From the NCBI GenBank assembly GCA_030427385.1, contig JAUHWR010000001.1, positions 496,001 to 560,000 on the forward strand: DNA of 64,000 nt. Direction: 5' to 3'. The position numbers and the translations under genes were made by a program. This DNA comes from Alphaproteobacteria bacterium. Its GTDB lineage: Bacteria > Pseudomonadota > Alphaproteobacteria > Micavibrionales > Micavibrionaceae. Of this stretch, positions 53,738 to 62,529 are shown one piece after another. The notes beneath the pieces were generated by a model. It saw only the letters and a program-made list of their open reading frames with translations. It was not told the origin of the DNA and did no database searches. Within the stretch, counting starts at the first letter, position 1. Each line of letters starts with the position of its first letter.

Positions 53738-54832
53738 TTAATCTTTTGAAAGCCAAGGATTGCGTTTTTTCCTAAAATGACGGTCTCTGGGGAGCCAGGC
53801 ATCTTTTCGATTGCCGGATAATGCATTTTCCGAAACCGGCGGGAGCGTATCGGGGATTTGACTTCCGGTTGATACGCTAATTGCCTGTATTCTTTTGTCA
53901 ATTGGTGGGTGGGTGGAAAATAATCCCATAAATGGAGCTGTATTTTCAATGCACATAAATGCAATATCTGCCGTAGCCTCAGGAATTTGATCGCGCCCAG
54001 AGATACGCATCAATGCTCTCATCATGGCATCTGGATTGCGCGTCATTTGAATTGCACCGGCATCCGCCATATATTCACGGCGTCGCGATAGTGCAAAACG
54101 CATGAATAATGTCGCAAAATATCCAAGCCATAATATGGCCAAAATAACTAATAAGAGTATGATTCCGTTGCCTTTTTTATTATTACTGCCGCCGCGTGGA
54201 AAATAAAGACTATAGCGCACATTGCTCCAGACAAGTTGGGCGGCGAGACCGACCATGCCGGTAAACACGATGGTTACCATTAATAAACGAACATCATGGT
54301 TAATAATGTGGGTCAGCTCATGTGCTAATACGGCCTCGACCTCATCTTTATTTAAGCGGTTTAATAGGCCGCGTGTCACAGTCACAGTATAGGAATTATC
54401 GCTGATTCCACTAGCAAAGGCGTTTAAGGCATGGCTTTCAATGATATTCATTTTTGGCATTTTCATACCTTTAGATATGCAAAGATTTTCAAGAAGATTA
54501 TAAAGATCTGGTTCTTCTTTACGCGAAACGGAATGGGCATGTGCCATATTGGCAATCATGCGCGTATGAAAAAAGAAAGAAATAACGAACCAACCTATTA
54601 TGACGGCCAATATAATAGGAAAGTAGTCATATATAAGCGTGTTTGAGAAAGAAATAACTTTGTCAGCTTGGTCAAGTCTTGGATTTCCAGCAGGGAGTGT
54701 GAAATATCCTATTGCCAATGCACACGCCCAAACAACACCAAAAATAACAAAGGGATATATTCCTAATAAAATAATTGATTTTAGGTTATTATTCCATATA
54801 TGGGTTTGTAACCCTGCGGATCGTGATAGCAT
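53738..54832 (-). CDS. M48-family zinc metalloprotease (HtpX-like)
   Basis: A membrane zinc protease of the HtpX/Ste24 type, acting on misfolded membrane proteins. Its 364 aa show N-terminal helices (about 18-45, 55-80), the active site LAHELTHIINHD, two further helices (about 185-205, 225-250) and the third zinc ligand in RREYMADAGAIQMTRNP. The C-terminus is STHPPIDKRIQAI as in the family, with a short polar tail. It starts 3 bases after the lemA stop: a common lemA-htpX pair. Confidence 0.92.
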   Translation of the reverse strand: MLSRSAGLQTHIWNNNLKSIILLGIYPFVIFGVVWACALAIGYFTLPAGNPRLDQADKVISFSNTLIYDYFPIILAVIIGWFVISFFFHTRMIANMAHAHSVSRKEEPDLYNLLENLCISKGMKMPKMNIIESHALNAFASGISDNSYTVTVTRGLLNRLNKDEVEAVLAHELTHIINHDVRLLMVTIVFTGMVGLAAQLVWSNVRYSLYFPRGGSNNKKGNGIILLLVILAILWLGYFATLFMRFALSRRREYMADAGAIQMTRNPDAMMRALMRISGRDQIPEATADIAFMCIENTAPFMGLFSTHPPIDKRIQAISVSTGSQIPDTLPPVSENALSGNRKDAWLPRDRHFRKKRNPWLSKD

Positions 54833-54834
54833 CT

Positions 54835-55395
54835 CTAAAACTTAACTTCTGGCGCCTGACGAATTTGTTCTTGAAGATTATCATCGAGTTCGAAAAAAGC
54901 TTCCTTTTTAAAATTGAAAGGCTTCGCCACCAGATTATTAGGGAATTGCTCAACATACGTATTATATTCGTTTGTAGCAGAGTTAAAGAAGCGGCGAGAT
55001 GCGGCAATTTTATTTTCAATATCTGATAGTTCTGTCATTAATTGGCGGAAATTACCATCAGCCTTCAGGTCAGGATAATCTTCTGCAACGGCAATCAGGC
55101 CAGTCAGTGCACGACCCAAGAAGCTTTCTGCGGCCTGTCTCGGTTCGCCGGATCCTTCGGTTTTACCAACGGCTGTGCGCGCTTCAGTAACATTTTGAAA
55201 GACCTCTTTCTCATGTTTGGCATACCCTTTTACAGTTTCAATCAATTGAGGTACGAGATTGAAACGTTGTTTGAGTTGAACATCAATATCAGAAAAAGCA
55301 TTAAAGCGTGTATTCCTGAGGGCAATCAGGCGATTATATACGATAATGACATATAGTATAATGCCGCCAACAATGATCCAGGGTAAAAAATCCAT
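54835..55395 (-). CDS. LemA-family protein
   Basis: LemA proteins are single-helix membrane proteins with a periplasmic or cytosolic helical bundle, usually encoded beside HtpX-type proteases. 186 aa: one N-terminal helix (about 3-22), then NRLIALRNTRFNAFSDIDVQ followed by LKQRFNLVPQLIETVKGYA and YNTYVEQFPNNLVAKPF, the family signature. It heads the pair with the M48 protease. Confidence 0.93.
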   Translation of the reverse strand: MDFLPWIIVGGIILYVIIVYNRLIALRNTRFNAFSDIDVQLKQRFNLVPQLIETVKGYAKHEKEVFQNVTEARTAVGKTEGSGEPRQAAESFLGRALTGLIAVAEDYPDLKADGNFRQLMTELSDIENKIAASRRFFNSATNEYNTYVEQFPNNLVAKPFNFKKEAFFELDDNLQEQIRQAPEVKF

Positions 55396-55470
55396 CTTAT
55401 AAATCCTTATATTTCTTTTTGTATTTAAGCACTTTGATAAATTCAGAGCAAGATTTATCGGATTTAGAAT

Positions 55471-55866
55471 TTATTCAGGCAATAGTAAAATGCGCTTAAT
55501 TGTATCTGAAAATTTTTTCGTTAGAATATCATCTTTTGATAAAATGGCGCTTGCGCCCATTTGTTGAGCTTTTTCTTTGATAACATCAGTCATACCACCA
55601 GTAACAGCAATCACCGGTGTTGCGGTATGAAATGATTTTACATTTTGAATTGTTCCAAGACCGAAGCCATCAGGCAAGTTTAGATCAAGAAGTACAAGAT
55701 CATATCGTGCGCTTTTAAATTTAGTATATGCATCACCGATATCATCAGCCTTAAAAATGTTAAAATCAGGAAATGTTTTAGTTAGGGCTTTTTTAATGAT
55801 TAGAAAATCTGAATCATTATCTTCGATGACCAAGATTGTTTTGTGATGTGTAGGGGACTCGAACAT
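55471..55866 (-). CDS. Single-domain response regulator
   Basis: A 131-aa receiver-only protein. Acidic pocket from VIEDNDSD near residues 14-21, phospho-acceptor Asp in VLLDLNLPDGFG (about residue 60), Thr/Ala switch VIAVTGG and Lys in ILSKDD. It has no output domain and no adjacent kinase. TATAAG-like weak RBS upstream. Could be a phosphate shuttle or bind a partner. Confidence 0.9.
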   Translation of the reverse strand: MFESPTHHKTILVIEDNDSDFLIIKKALTKTFPDFNIFKADDIGDAYTKFKSARYDLVLLDLNLPDGFGLGTIQNVKSFHTATPVIAVTGGMTDVIKEKAQQMGASAILSKDDILTKKFSDTIKRILLLPE

Positions 55867-55933
55867 ATTTTTACCAAAATTATTACAAACTTATAGTAGA
55901 TAAATATGATCTGATTCTTAAAAAAAGAAAGCC

Positions 55934-56839
55934 TTAATCTTGATTTGTATTAGATTTTTCTTTTCCTAGGTAAAACCACTCTTCTCCTATTTTCATTGTA
56001 TCTCTGGGGTCAGGTAAAATCATAATTGATTCTTCGGGACACGTTATGGTTGTTCCATCATTGTAGTGAGCAAGTGTTGCGCCGGCTTTTACGGGTTCAA
56101 AATTCTCCCACATTTTTGAGAGAGCTCCATTTTTTTCTTTATAAAATACATGTGTCATTTTAATTAATTTTGCGGGCTCTTTTGGGGCGGTCATCGGGGA
56201 GGAGGGGGCTGGATTTATCATTTTAAACCCAACTAAGCAATTTAGGATGGCGTTTTTTGCGATTATAATGCTTTGCGGATCATCATGTTGCCCGCATTCC
56301 AGTGTAATGCCGCAGCCACCTTTAGAGAGCATATATTCACGCGTACCCATAGATTCGTGATCATTTATAGGAACATTTGCGGCGCAGTAAGCATCACTAA
56401 AGCCATATACGCAATAGGGAATCGCGCAATATTCGATTAGTGTTAATTCTTCTTTGCTTTGGGCTGGGCTGATAAATCCAAATGCGGGGCCGCCGCGTCG
56501 GTAAGAATGCAAATCAAGTAAAATATCAGCCCGATCAATGAGGGCACATAACTCGTTTCCTATGTGGTCTTCATAGGTTTTTGGCGTGTGTTTTGGATAT
56601 AAGTGGCGATTAAGATTGCTTTCCACATAACGTGTTTTTTGCTCAAATGCTTTGGGATTGCAGGTTTGAACAAAAGTAACGTTGCCACGTGTGAGGCATA
56701 AATCCCCCTGAGTAAATTGATTTATAATATCTCCGATTGCGATATGACCACAAGGTTCATTCCCGTGTACCGCGCCAAGAATGAGTAGATGTGGCCCCTT
56801 TTTTTTGCTTGTAAAACTAACTGGATTCAGGTGGGTCAT
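55934..56839 (-). CDS. Succinylglutamate desuccinylase/aspartoacylase-family protein
   Basis: A soluble zinc carboxypeptidase-like amidohydrolase. From ATG 56839 (a TTG at 56866 is possible) it has 301 aa: zinc ligands His/Glu in GAVHGNEPCG, His in LLDLHSYRRGG, catalytic Glu in GITLECGQHDD, and a C-terminal beta domain. Could hydrolyse an N-acyl amino acid; substrate unknown. It diverges from the lipoprotein esterase. Confidence 0.85.
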   Translation of the reverse strand: MTHLNPVSFTSKKKGPHLLILGAVHGNEPCGHIAIGDIINQFTQGDLCLTRGNVTFVQTCNPKAFEQKTRYVESNLNRHLYPKHTPKTYEDHIGNELCALIDRADILLDLHSYRRGGPAFGFISPAQSKEELTLIEYCAIPYCVYGFSDAYCAANVPINDHESMGTREYMLSKGGCGITLECGQHDDPQSIIIAKNAILNCLVGFKMINPAPSSPMTAPKEPAKLIKMTHVFYKEKNGALSKMWENFEPVKAGATLAHYNDGTTITCPEESIMILPDPRDTMKIGEEWFYLGKEKSNTNQD

Positions 56840-56908
56840 ATCGTAATATTGGCATGAAGAAAACAAAATAACATTAGGTTTTTAAGATTACGCGCTTATT
56901 TAAGTATT

Positions 56909-57763
56909 ATGAAGCATGTTGTAATGGCGTTTTTGATGGCCCCTTTTTTATCAGCCTGTACCCAGATTGGCGCAGGAATTATGAATGCACCCACATATTT
57001 TGATAATGTGCGCGTTAATAAGGACATTGCATATGGGGATGATGCGCTTCATAGGCTGGATATGTATGTGCCGGCAAATGTTAATAAACGTCATGATATT
57101 CCCATTTTGGTATTTATTCACGGCGGTAATTGGCAGCAGGGAAATAAAAATCTATACCGCTTTGTCGGCAGCCATTTTGCCAAAAATGGGTATATGGTTA
57201 TCATACCGAACTATCGTAAATATCCACAAGTGAAGTATCCGGATTTTGTTGAAGATGCCGCAGACGCCGTGGCATGGGCATATAAGAATGGCGAAAAGTA
57301 TGGTGGGAATCCGGAAACGCTTTATTTGATGGGACACTCAGCGGGCGGACATATCGCAGCGATGCTTAGTTCCGACCAACATTATTTAGAAGATGCGGGT
57401 GTACCCTTTAATAACATTAAAGCCTTTGCAGGATTGGCAGGGCCCTATGATTTTATTCCCAAGGAAAAGGATTTAAAGGATATTTTTGGCCCGCCGGAGA
57501 AATATAAAGACATGCAGGCGACGACTTTTATTGATGGTTCTGAGCCACCAATGTTATTGCTACATGGGTCAGAGGATGAGACCGTTTATTTTAGTAATAT
57601 TGAAAAGTTAGAGGCCGCGCTAAAGCAGAAAAAAATGCCCGTCGAACATAAAGTTTATCAAGGGGTGGGGCATATTAAAATGGTAACTGCCTTTACTTGG
57701 CTTTACGGAGATGCCGCGCCAATTTCACAAGATGTCTTGGCTTTCTTTGCGAAATATCGTTAA
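56909..57763 (+). CDS. Lipoprotein alpha/beta hydrolase (esterase-like)
   Basis: A probable outer- or inner-membrane lipoprotein of 284 aa: signal peptide with lipobox LSAC (Cys17), oxyanion-hole HGGNW, nucleophile Ser144 in GHSAGGH, acid in GSEDETVY and His in GVGHIKM. It resembles the kynurenine-formamidase/BD-FAE type of carboxylesterases. Substrate unknown. It is followed by aroC with 9 bases between, probably read together. Confidence 0.88.
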   Translation: MKHVVMAFLMAPFLSACTQIGAGIMNAPTYFDNVRVNKDIAYGDDALHRLDMYVPANVNKRHDIPILVFIHGGNWQQGNKNLYRFVGSHFAKNGYMVIIPNYRKYPQVKYPDFVEDAADAVAWAYKNGEKYGGNPETLYLMGHSAGGHIAAMLSSDQHYLEDAGVPFNNIKAFAGLAGPYDFIPKEKDLKDIFGPPEKYKDMQATTFIDGSEPPMLLLHGSEDETVYFSNIEKLEAALKQKKMPVEHKVYQGVGHIKMVTAFTWLYGDAAPISQDVLAFFAKYR

Positions 57764-57772
57764 ATCAAATCC

Positions 57773-58858
57773 ATGTCAGGAAATCGTTTCGGAACTTTAT
57801 TTCAATATCACTCATGGGGGGAAAGTCATGGCCCATCGATCGGCTGTATCGTGGATGGCGTGCCGCCGCGCATCCCGTTGAGTGAGACAGATATTCAGAA
57901 ATATTTAGATCTGCGTAAGCCCGGACAATCAAGGTTTACAACGCAGCGAAAAGAAGCAGACGAGGTTAAAATTCTCTCAGGTGTGTTTGAAGGCATGACA
58001 ACGGGAACACCGATTTCTTTGTTAATTGAGAATACTGACCAGAAATCAAAAGATTACAGTGATATTAAAGATAAATTTCGTCCGGGGCATGCAGATTTTA
58101 CTTATAATGCAAAATACGGTATTCGCGATTATCGCGGCGGCGGCAGGTCATCCGCACGTGAAACCGCCATGCGCGTGGCGGCGGGCGCTATTGCGAGAAA
58201 AGTTTTGGAAACTCAAATCAAGCAAAGTGTTTTAATTCGCGGCTGTGTTACACAAATTGGCGAAAAGAAAATCGATTACAATCAATGGGATTGGGATCAA
58301 ATTTCCCAAAATCCTTTTTTTACACCCGATGCACAGGCTGCGGATGAGTTTGCAACCTATCTGGATGCCATCCGTAAGAGAGGATCTTCGGCAGGGGCCA
58401 TTATTGAGGTTCATGCCAGCGGTATTCCCGCAGGGCTTGGCGCACCCGTCTATGACAAGCTTGATTCCGATTTAGCCAAGGCAATGATGTCAATTAATGC
58501 CTGTAAAGGTGTTGAAATTGGCAATGGGTTTGAGTCTGTGGCACTGGGAGGGGAAGATAATGCGGATGAGATTCGTATAGGTAAAGACGGCAGTCCTATT
58601 TTTCAATCCAATAATGCGGGCGGCATACTGGGCGGTATCTCCAGCGGGCAAGATATAGTTGTCCGCTTAGCGATTAAGCCCACCAGTTCGATTTTAACGC
58701 CGCGCGCCACGATTGATAAGCATGGTAATGAGACAGACATTATCACCAAAGGCCGCCATGATCCTTGTGTTGGTATTCGCGGTGTTCCGGTTGCCGAAGC
58801 CATGATGGCATGCGTTTTAGCGGACCATTGGTTACGACATAAGGCGCAGTGTTTATAA
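57773..58858 (+). CDS. aroC: Chorismate synthase
   Basis: Makes chorismate from EPSP in the shikimate pathway, with reduced FMN. The 361 aa carry all three signatures: [14 protein letters not shown], the [20 protein letters not shown] motif and the C-terminal [21 protein letters not shown] 57773 has no strong ribosome-binding site and may depend on coupling with the upstream esterase gene. Confidence 0.97.
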   Translation: MSGNRFGTLFQYHSWGESHGPSIGCIVDGVPPRIPLSETDIQKYLDLRKPGQSRFTTQRKEADEVKILSGVFEGMTTGTPISLLIENTDQKSKDYSDIKDKFRPGHADFTYNAKYGIRDYRGGGRSSARETAMRVAAGAIARKVLETQIKQSVLIRGCVTQIGEKKIDYNQWDWDQISQNPFFTPDAQAADEFATYLDAIRKRGSSAGAIIEVHASGIPAGLGAPVYDKLDSDLAKAMMSINACKGVEIGNGFESVALGGEDNADEIRIGKDGSPIFQSNNAGGILGGISSGQDIVVRLAIKPTSSILTPRATIDKHGNETDIITKGRHDPCVGIRGVPVAEAMMACVLADHWLRHKAQCL

Positions 58859-58905
58859 TTTCAAATTAAATTGACCTTACCTGATAAAATCGCCACATTA
58901 CGAGG

Positions 58906-60804
58906 ATGAGAAAAAAGTCATCATTATTTTACAAACCCAAAACTGCGACCTTACCTAAGGCTAAGCGTAGATGGGTGATTTTGCCATATTTTTGGCGCGC
59001 CATTAAATATGTCTGCATGTCCATTGGTGCGATGATCCTAATTTCAATGATCGTTGGTTTCTTTATGACCGCCAGCTTAATGCAGAAAGTGAATGTAAGC
59101 GCAGAAATTCCAAAGGAAGTGATTTTATTCTATCGCATGGAAGGTGCAATCTCAGAGGGGCTTCCGGCTTCCGGTTTTGATGCTTTTGGGCCGCAGAAAT
59201 TATCAATTACAAATATCATGAGCAGTTTGGAAGTCGCGGCAAGAGATCCGCGTGTTAAGGCATTGATTTTTTCTGTGCGTAGTAGTGAAATGCCGTTTTC
59301 ACAAATGCAGGAATTACGTCAGGCCATTTTAGATTTCCGCAAGGCAAGTCAAAAACCGGCCTATATTTATTCCTTATCTTATGGAGAGGCGGGGCAGGGA
59401 TTGCCGCTTTATACTTTTGCGTCCGCATTTGATGAAATTTGGCTGGCACCTTTAGGTACTGTTTCGGTCAATGGTATGCAGATTGAACAGCCATATATGC
59501 GCGGTTTATTGGATCGCTTGGGGATTGAGCCGCAATTCTTTCAAAGGGAAGAATATAAAGGTGTCTTTGAGAATTTTACGCATAAAACCATGTCCCCATA
59601 TTCCAGAGAGAGCCTTCAGGAATTGACGGAAAGTTTAGTACAGGGATTTATTCAGGATATTATTCAAACACGCCCATCATTGGTTAAGGAGCATGATCTG
59701 CCCGCCATGATTAATCAGGGCATATTCCTTGATACAGAGGCGGTAGAGGCCGGTTTGGTAGACCGTGTTGAATATGGCGACGTTTTATTGGATCAATTGC
59801 GTGAAAAGTTGGGTGGGAATTTAAAAGATAAAACCCCGGAGATGATTTCGTTGGCACAATATTACAATATCTTACCTGCACCTCAGGAGCGGGCAAAAGA
59901 TATTGCTATTATTCATGTGCAAGGTCCGATTATGATTTTAAATGAAGGGCAAAGTGGTAATGGGATTTTGGGTGATACCTCGGACAGTGCCGATAAAATT
60001 GCGAGCTTGATTATTGGTGCCAGTGAGGATGAAAAGATATCTGCGATTGTATTACGCGTCGACAGCCCCGGCGGGTCGCCGACAGCGTCAGAGTTGATAC
60101 GTCGTGCGGTTTTACGTGCGCAGCAAAATGGAAAACCGGTTATTGTGTCTATGGGGTCTATGGCGGCATCGGGTGGTTACTGGGTTTCTGCTCCTGCGGA
60201 TTATATTTATGCCTCTGCCGGCACTATTACCGGATCCATTGGTGTTGCAGGTGGAAAAGTGAGTATGAGAGAATTTTGGGATCATATTGATGTTAATTGG
60301 GATCATGTGGCAATTGGTAAAAATGCCGGTATGTATTCCTTTATGGAGCCGTTTAGCGAGTCCGAACGCGCATTGATTGATGCCTCTATGGATCGTATCT
60401 ATGACATGTTTTTAGGTGTTGTGGCCGAAGGACGCAATATGAGCAGGGAAGACGTTCGTGCCGTTGCTAAAGGTCGTGTATGGAGCGGAAAGGATGCGTT
60501 GAAGCAAGGATTAGTTGATGAAATCGGCGGGTTAAATGATGCGTTGGATTATGCCGCGCAAAAATCAGGATTTAAAACGCGTCACGATGTGAACATCCTT
60601 ACATTACCAAAACCAAAAACTCCAATTGAAGAGATCCTGGATTTATTCCAAAAGACGGCTGGATTACCCATTTTCTTTCAACAACAAAGCGCTCTTTTGA
60701 ATATGTTGTTGGGCGATGAACAGAAAAAATTAATGCAGGATGCCGCGGTTCTTAATAATGGCACGGGTTTATATGTCTATGAACCGATGTCTAGCTTGCG
60801 TTAG
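58906..60804 (+). CDS. sppA: Signal peptide peptidase SppA (67K type)
   Basis: SppA is a membrane-anchored tandem-repeat serine protease that degrades cleaved signal peptides. The 632 aa have a cytosolic basic start, a membrane helix (about 38-60) and two S49 repeats. Catalytic dyad: Lys218 in EEYKGVFENF (first repeat) and Ser422 in SMAASGGYW (second). The size and split Lys/Ser positions are as in the 67-kDa form of E. coli. The 3' end overlaps the convergent HAD gene by 14 bases. Confidence 0.95.
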   Translation: MRKKSSLFYKPKTATLPKAKRRWVILPYFWRAIKYVCMSIGAMILISMIVGFFMTASLMQKVNVSAEIPKEVILFYRMEGAISEGLPASGFDAFGPQKLSITNIMSSLEVAARDPRVKALIFSVRSSEMPFSQMQELRQAILDFRKASQKPAYIYSLSYGEAGQGLPLYTFASAFDEIWLAPLGTVSVNGMQIEQPYMRGLLDRLGIEPQFFQREEYKGVFENFTHKTMSPYSRESLQELTESLVQGFIQDIIQTRPSLVKEHDLPAMINQGIFLDTEAVEAGLVDRVEYGDVLLDQLREKLGGNLKDKTPEMISLAQYYNILPAPQERAKDIAIIHVQGPIMILNEGQSGNGILGDTSDSADKIASLIIGASEDEKISAIVLRVDSPGGSPTASELIRRAVLRAQQNGKPVIVSMGSMAASGGYWVSAPADYIYASAGTITGSIGVAGGKVSMREFWDHIDVNWDHVAIGKNAGMYSFMEPFSESERALIDASMDRIYDMFLGVVAEGRNMSREDVRAVAKGRVWSGKDALKQGLVDEIGGLNDALDYAAQKSGFKTRHDVNILTLPKPKTPIEEILDLFQKTAGLPIFFQQQSALLNMLLGDEQKKLMQDAAVLNNGTGLYVYEPMSSLR

Positions 60805-61516
60805 GAAATGTTTTCTTTAGAACATTTAACATGTCTTCATAGCTGATTAGGCGCTGCTCAGCTTTCATTTTATGTTCCGGCTTTAAGGCGCTATCTATGA
60901 AGGCCTGCAGCGCGGCATTTGGGCCATAAGCAAAGGGAATAATTTGGCACGGCAGATGCGCGCGTGCATGAAATGCCGCCTGCATATCTTTCCAACGATC
61001 CCCGATGAACCAAACAACATCATCGCGCACAGGCTTTTTTGGCATTCTGTCGAGCGCGCGGATGATAGCCTCAGGGTGCGGTTTGGCGTTCTCCAAATCT
61101 TCACGAAAAATACAAACCTGAAAATATTGAAGAAGGTCGAATTTCTGTAGAATGTCATCACCATATCCTACCCCTAACCCATTGCTAGCAATCGCCATCG
61201 GGATGTTGCGGCTTTTAAAGAAGTTTAATACTTCGAATATCTGGGGGCAGGGCTCAACAATTTGATCGACTTCTTTCCAGCGAAAAAAATGTAAAGCGCG
61301 GTGGACGAGCAAACGACGTTCTTTAATTTCGCCTTTATTAACAACGCCTAAGAAGGGGTCTTTAGGTTTAAATCCGAATAGGCGTGTAATCAATTTTCGA
61401 CATTTATAAAATGTATCATCCAGCCATTCCATTACGTTTAAAACCCATGGACTCATATGACGGACGGTGGTGCCGTCCATGTCAAAAATAACAATTGTTG
61501 GGGGGGGGATCGCCAT
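60791..61516 (-). CDS. HAD-family hydrolase
   Basis: A soluble phosphatase-type HAD protein of 241 aa: motif I FDMDGTTV (Asp12/Asp14), motif II in AIASNGLG, motif III Lys in ENAKPHPEAI and motif IV WFIGDRWKDMQAA. The cap is a helical insertion (about 20-95). The substrate is not evident. It begins near a G-rich stretch and overlaps sppA by 14 bases. Confidence 0.87.
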   Translation of the reverse strand: MAIPPPTIVIFDMDGTTVRHMSPWVLNVMEWLDDTFYKCRKLITRLFGFKPKDPFLGVVNKGEIKERRLLVHRALHFFRWKEVDQIVEPCPQIFEVLNFFKSRNIPMAIASNGLGVGYGDDILQKFDLLQYFQVCIFREDLENAKPHPEAIIRALDRMPKKPVRDDVVWFIGDRWKDMQAAFHARAHLPCQIIPFAYGPNAALQAFIDSALKPEHKMKAEQRLISYEDMLNVLKKTFPNAS

Positions 61517-61573
61517 ATAAATCGGAGTTTGACGCAGAATAGAGGAGTAATCAAGCGTGTATTTTGTTTAAAA

Positions 61574-62446
61574 TTATTGAGGAGAAAGTTCGACCTTATT
61601 ATTGGTGTCTATATTTTCCTGATATTGCGCCTCTAAGCGGGTTAATCGATTATCTAGATTTGGCATGGTTATACGACGCCACAAACCATGCAATCCTTCA
61701 TATTTGCAAGAGCTAAAGAAGCTGCGGGCACTTTCAATATCATTATCACATGCATGTAATCCATTACGGTCAGCGCGATATTCAGAGGATTTATTTGCGA
61801 GTCCGCCTGTAGAATGACTTGCTGTCGTGATACATGCCATAGTTATTAAATCTGGGGCGGCTTCAGTTATAAAATTAAGAGCTGTTAGCGTATCGCTAAA
61901 TGGAGTTAGCAACATTCTTGAGGATATATATGAAGAAAAGCAAAAGGATGTCGCCAGATTATTCAATATTGAGAACGTACGAATATGCGCGCCTGAATCT
62001 GTCTTTAGATGCCCTACCTCATGTCCCATGATAAAAGGGAGGCTCTTTTGGTTGTTATAATCATCCTTGCCGATTGTTACGATGTTATTCACCATATCTG
62101 CAGATGATGAGAAATAAGTGTCTGTTTTGCTGGATAAAATAAGTCTCGGCGTTGTATCCTCTAATTCTGTTTTTTTAACTATACGATTAAAGGCTGATAG
62201 GGTTTCTTCGCGATCTGTTTTTGAAAGGGAGTCAGGAAATAAATGTGCGGATGCATTTTTATAGTTTCTTTTTGGCGGGGTGGGTAGCGCCGAGATAGCT
62301 ATTGCTATGCTGGTAGAAATTGCCGAAAGCCAAGGGCTAATAAAATATGCTGTGCCGCCAATGGTCATTGCCGCCGATGTTACATATAAGGAAGTTTCGT
62401 AAACCTTTTCTTTTACGGGGTGAAAATTCCAGGGCGATTTATTCAT
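61574..62446 (-). CDS. M48-like zinc metalloprotease with two N-terminal helices
   Basis: A 290-aa predicted membrane protease: two hydrophobic segments (about 20-55), a soluble domain, the zinc site H142-E-x-x-H146 (GHEVGHLKTD), two further hydrophobic segments (about 158-200) and the third ligand Glu in SSEYRADRNGLHACD. It differs from the HtpX-like protease at 53.7 kb in sequence, especially around the C-terminus (LDNRLTRLEAQYQEN). Orphan; role inferred as membrane proteolysis. Confidence 0.72.
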   Translation of the reverse strand: MNKSPWNFHPVKEKVYETSLYVTSAAMTIGGTAYFISPWLSAISTSIAIAISALPTPPKRNYKNASAHLFPDSLSKTDREETLSAFNRIVKKTELEDTTPRLILSSKTDTYFSSSADMVNNIVTIGKDDYNNQKSLPFIMGHEVGHLKTDSGAHIRTFSILNNLATSFCFSSYISSRMLLTPFSDTLTALNFITEAAPDLITMACITTASHSTGGLANKSSEYRADRNGLHACDNDIESARSFFSSCKYEGLHGLWRRITMPNLDNRLTRLEAQYQENIDTNNKVELSPQ

Positions 62447-62529
62447 AAAGAGTCCTTAATACTCCGATATTAAGGGGGAGATTACCATTATTTTAAATAG
62501 TATGGAAATTTATGGCAGATAATTTAAGG

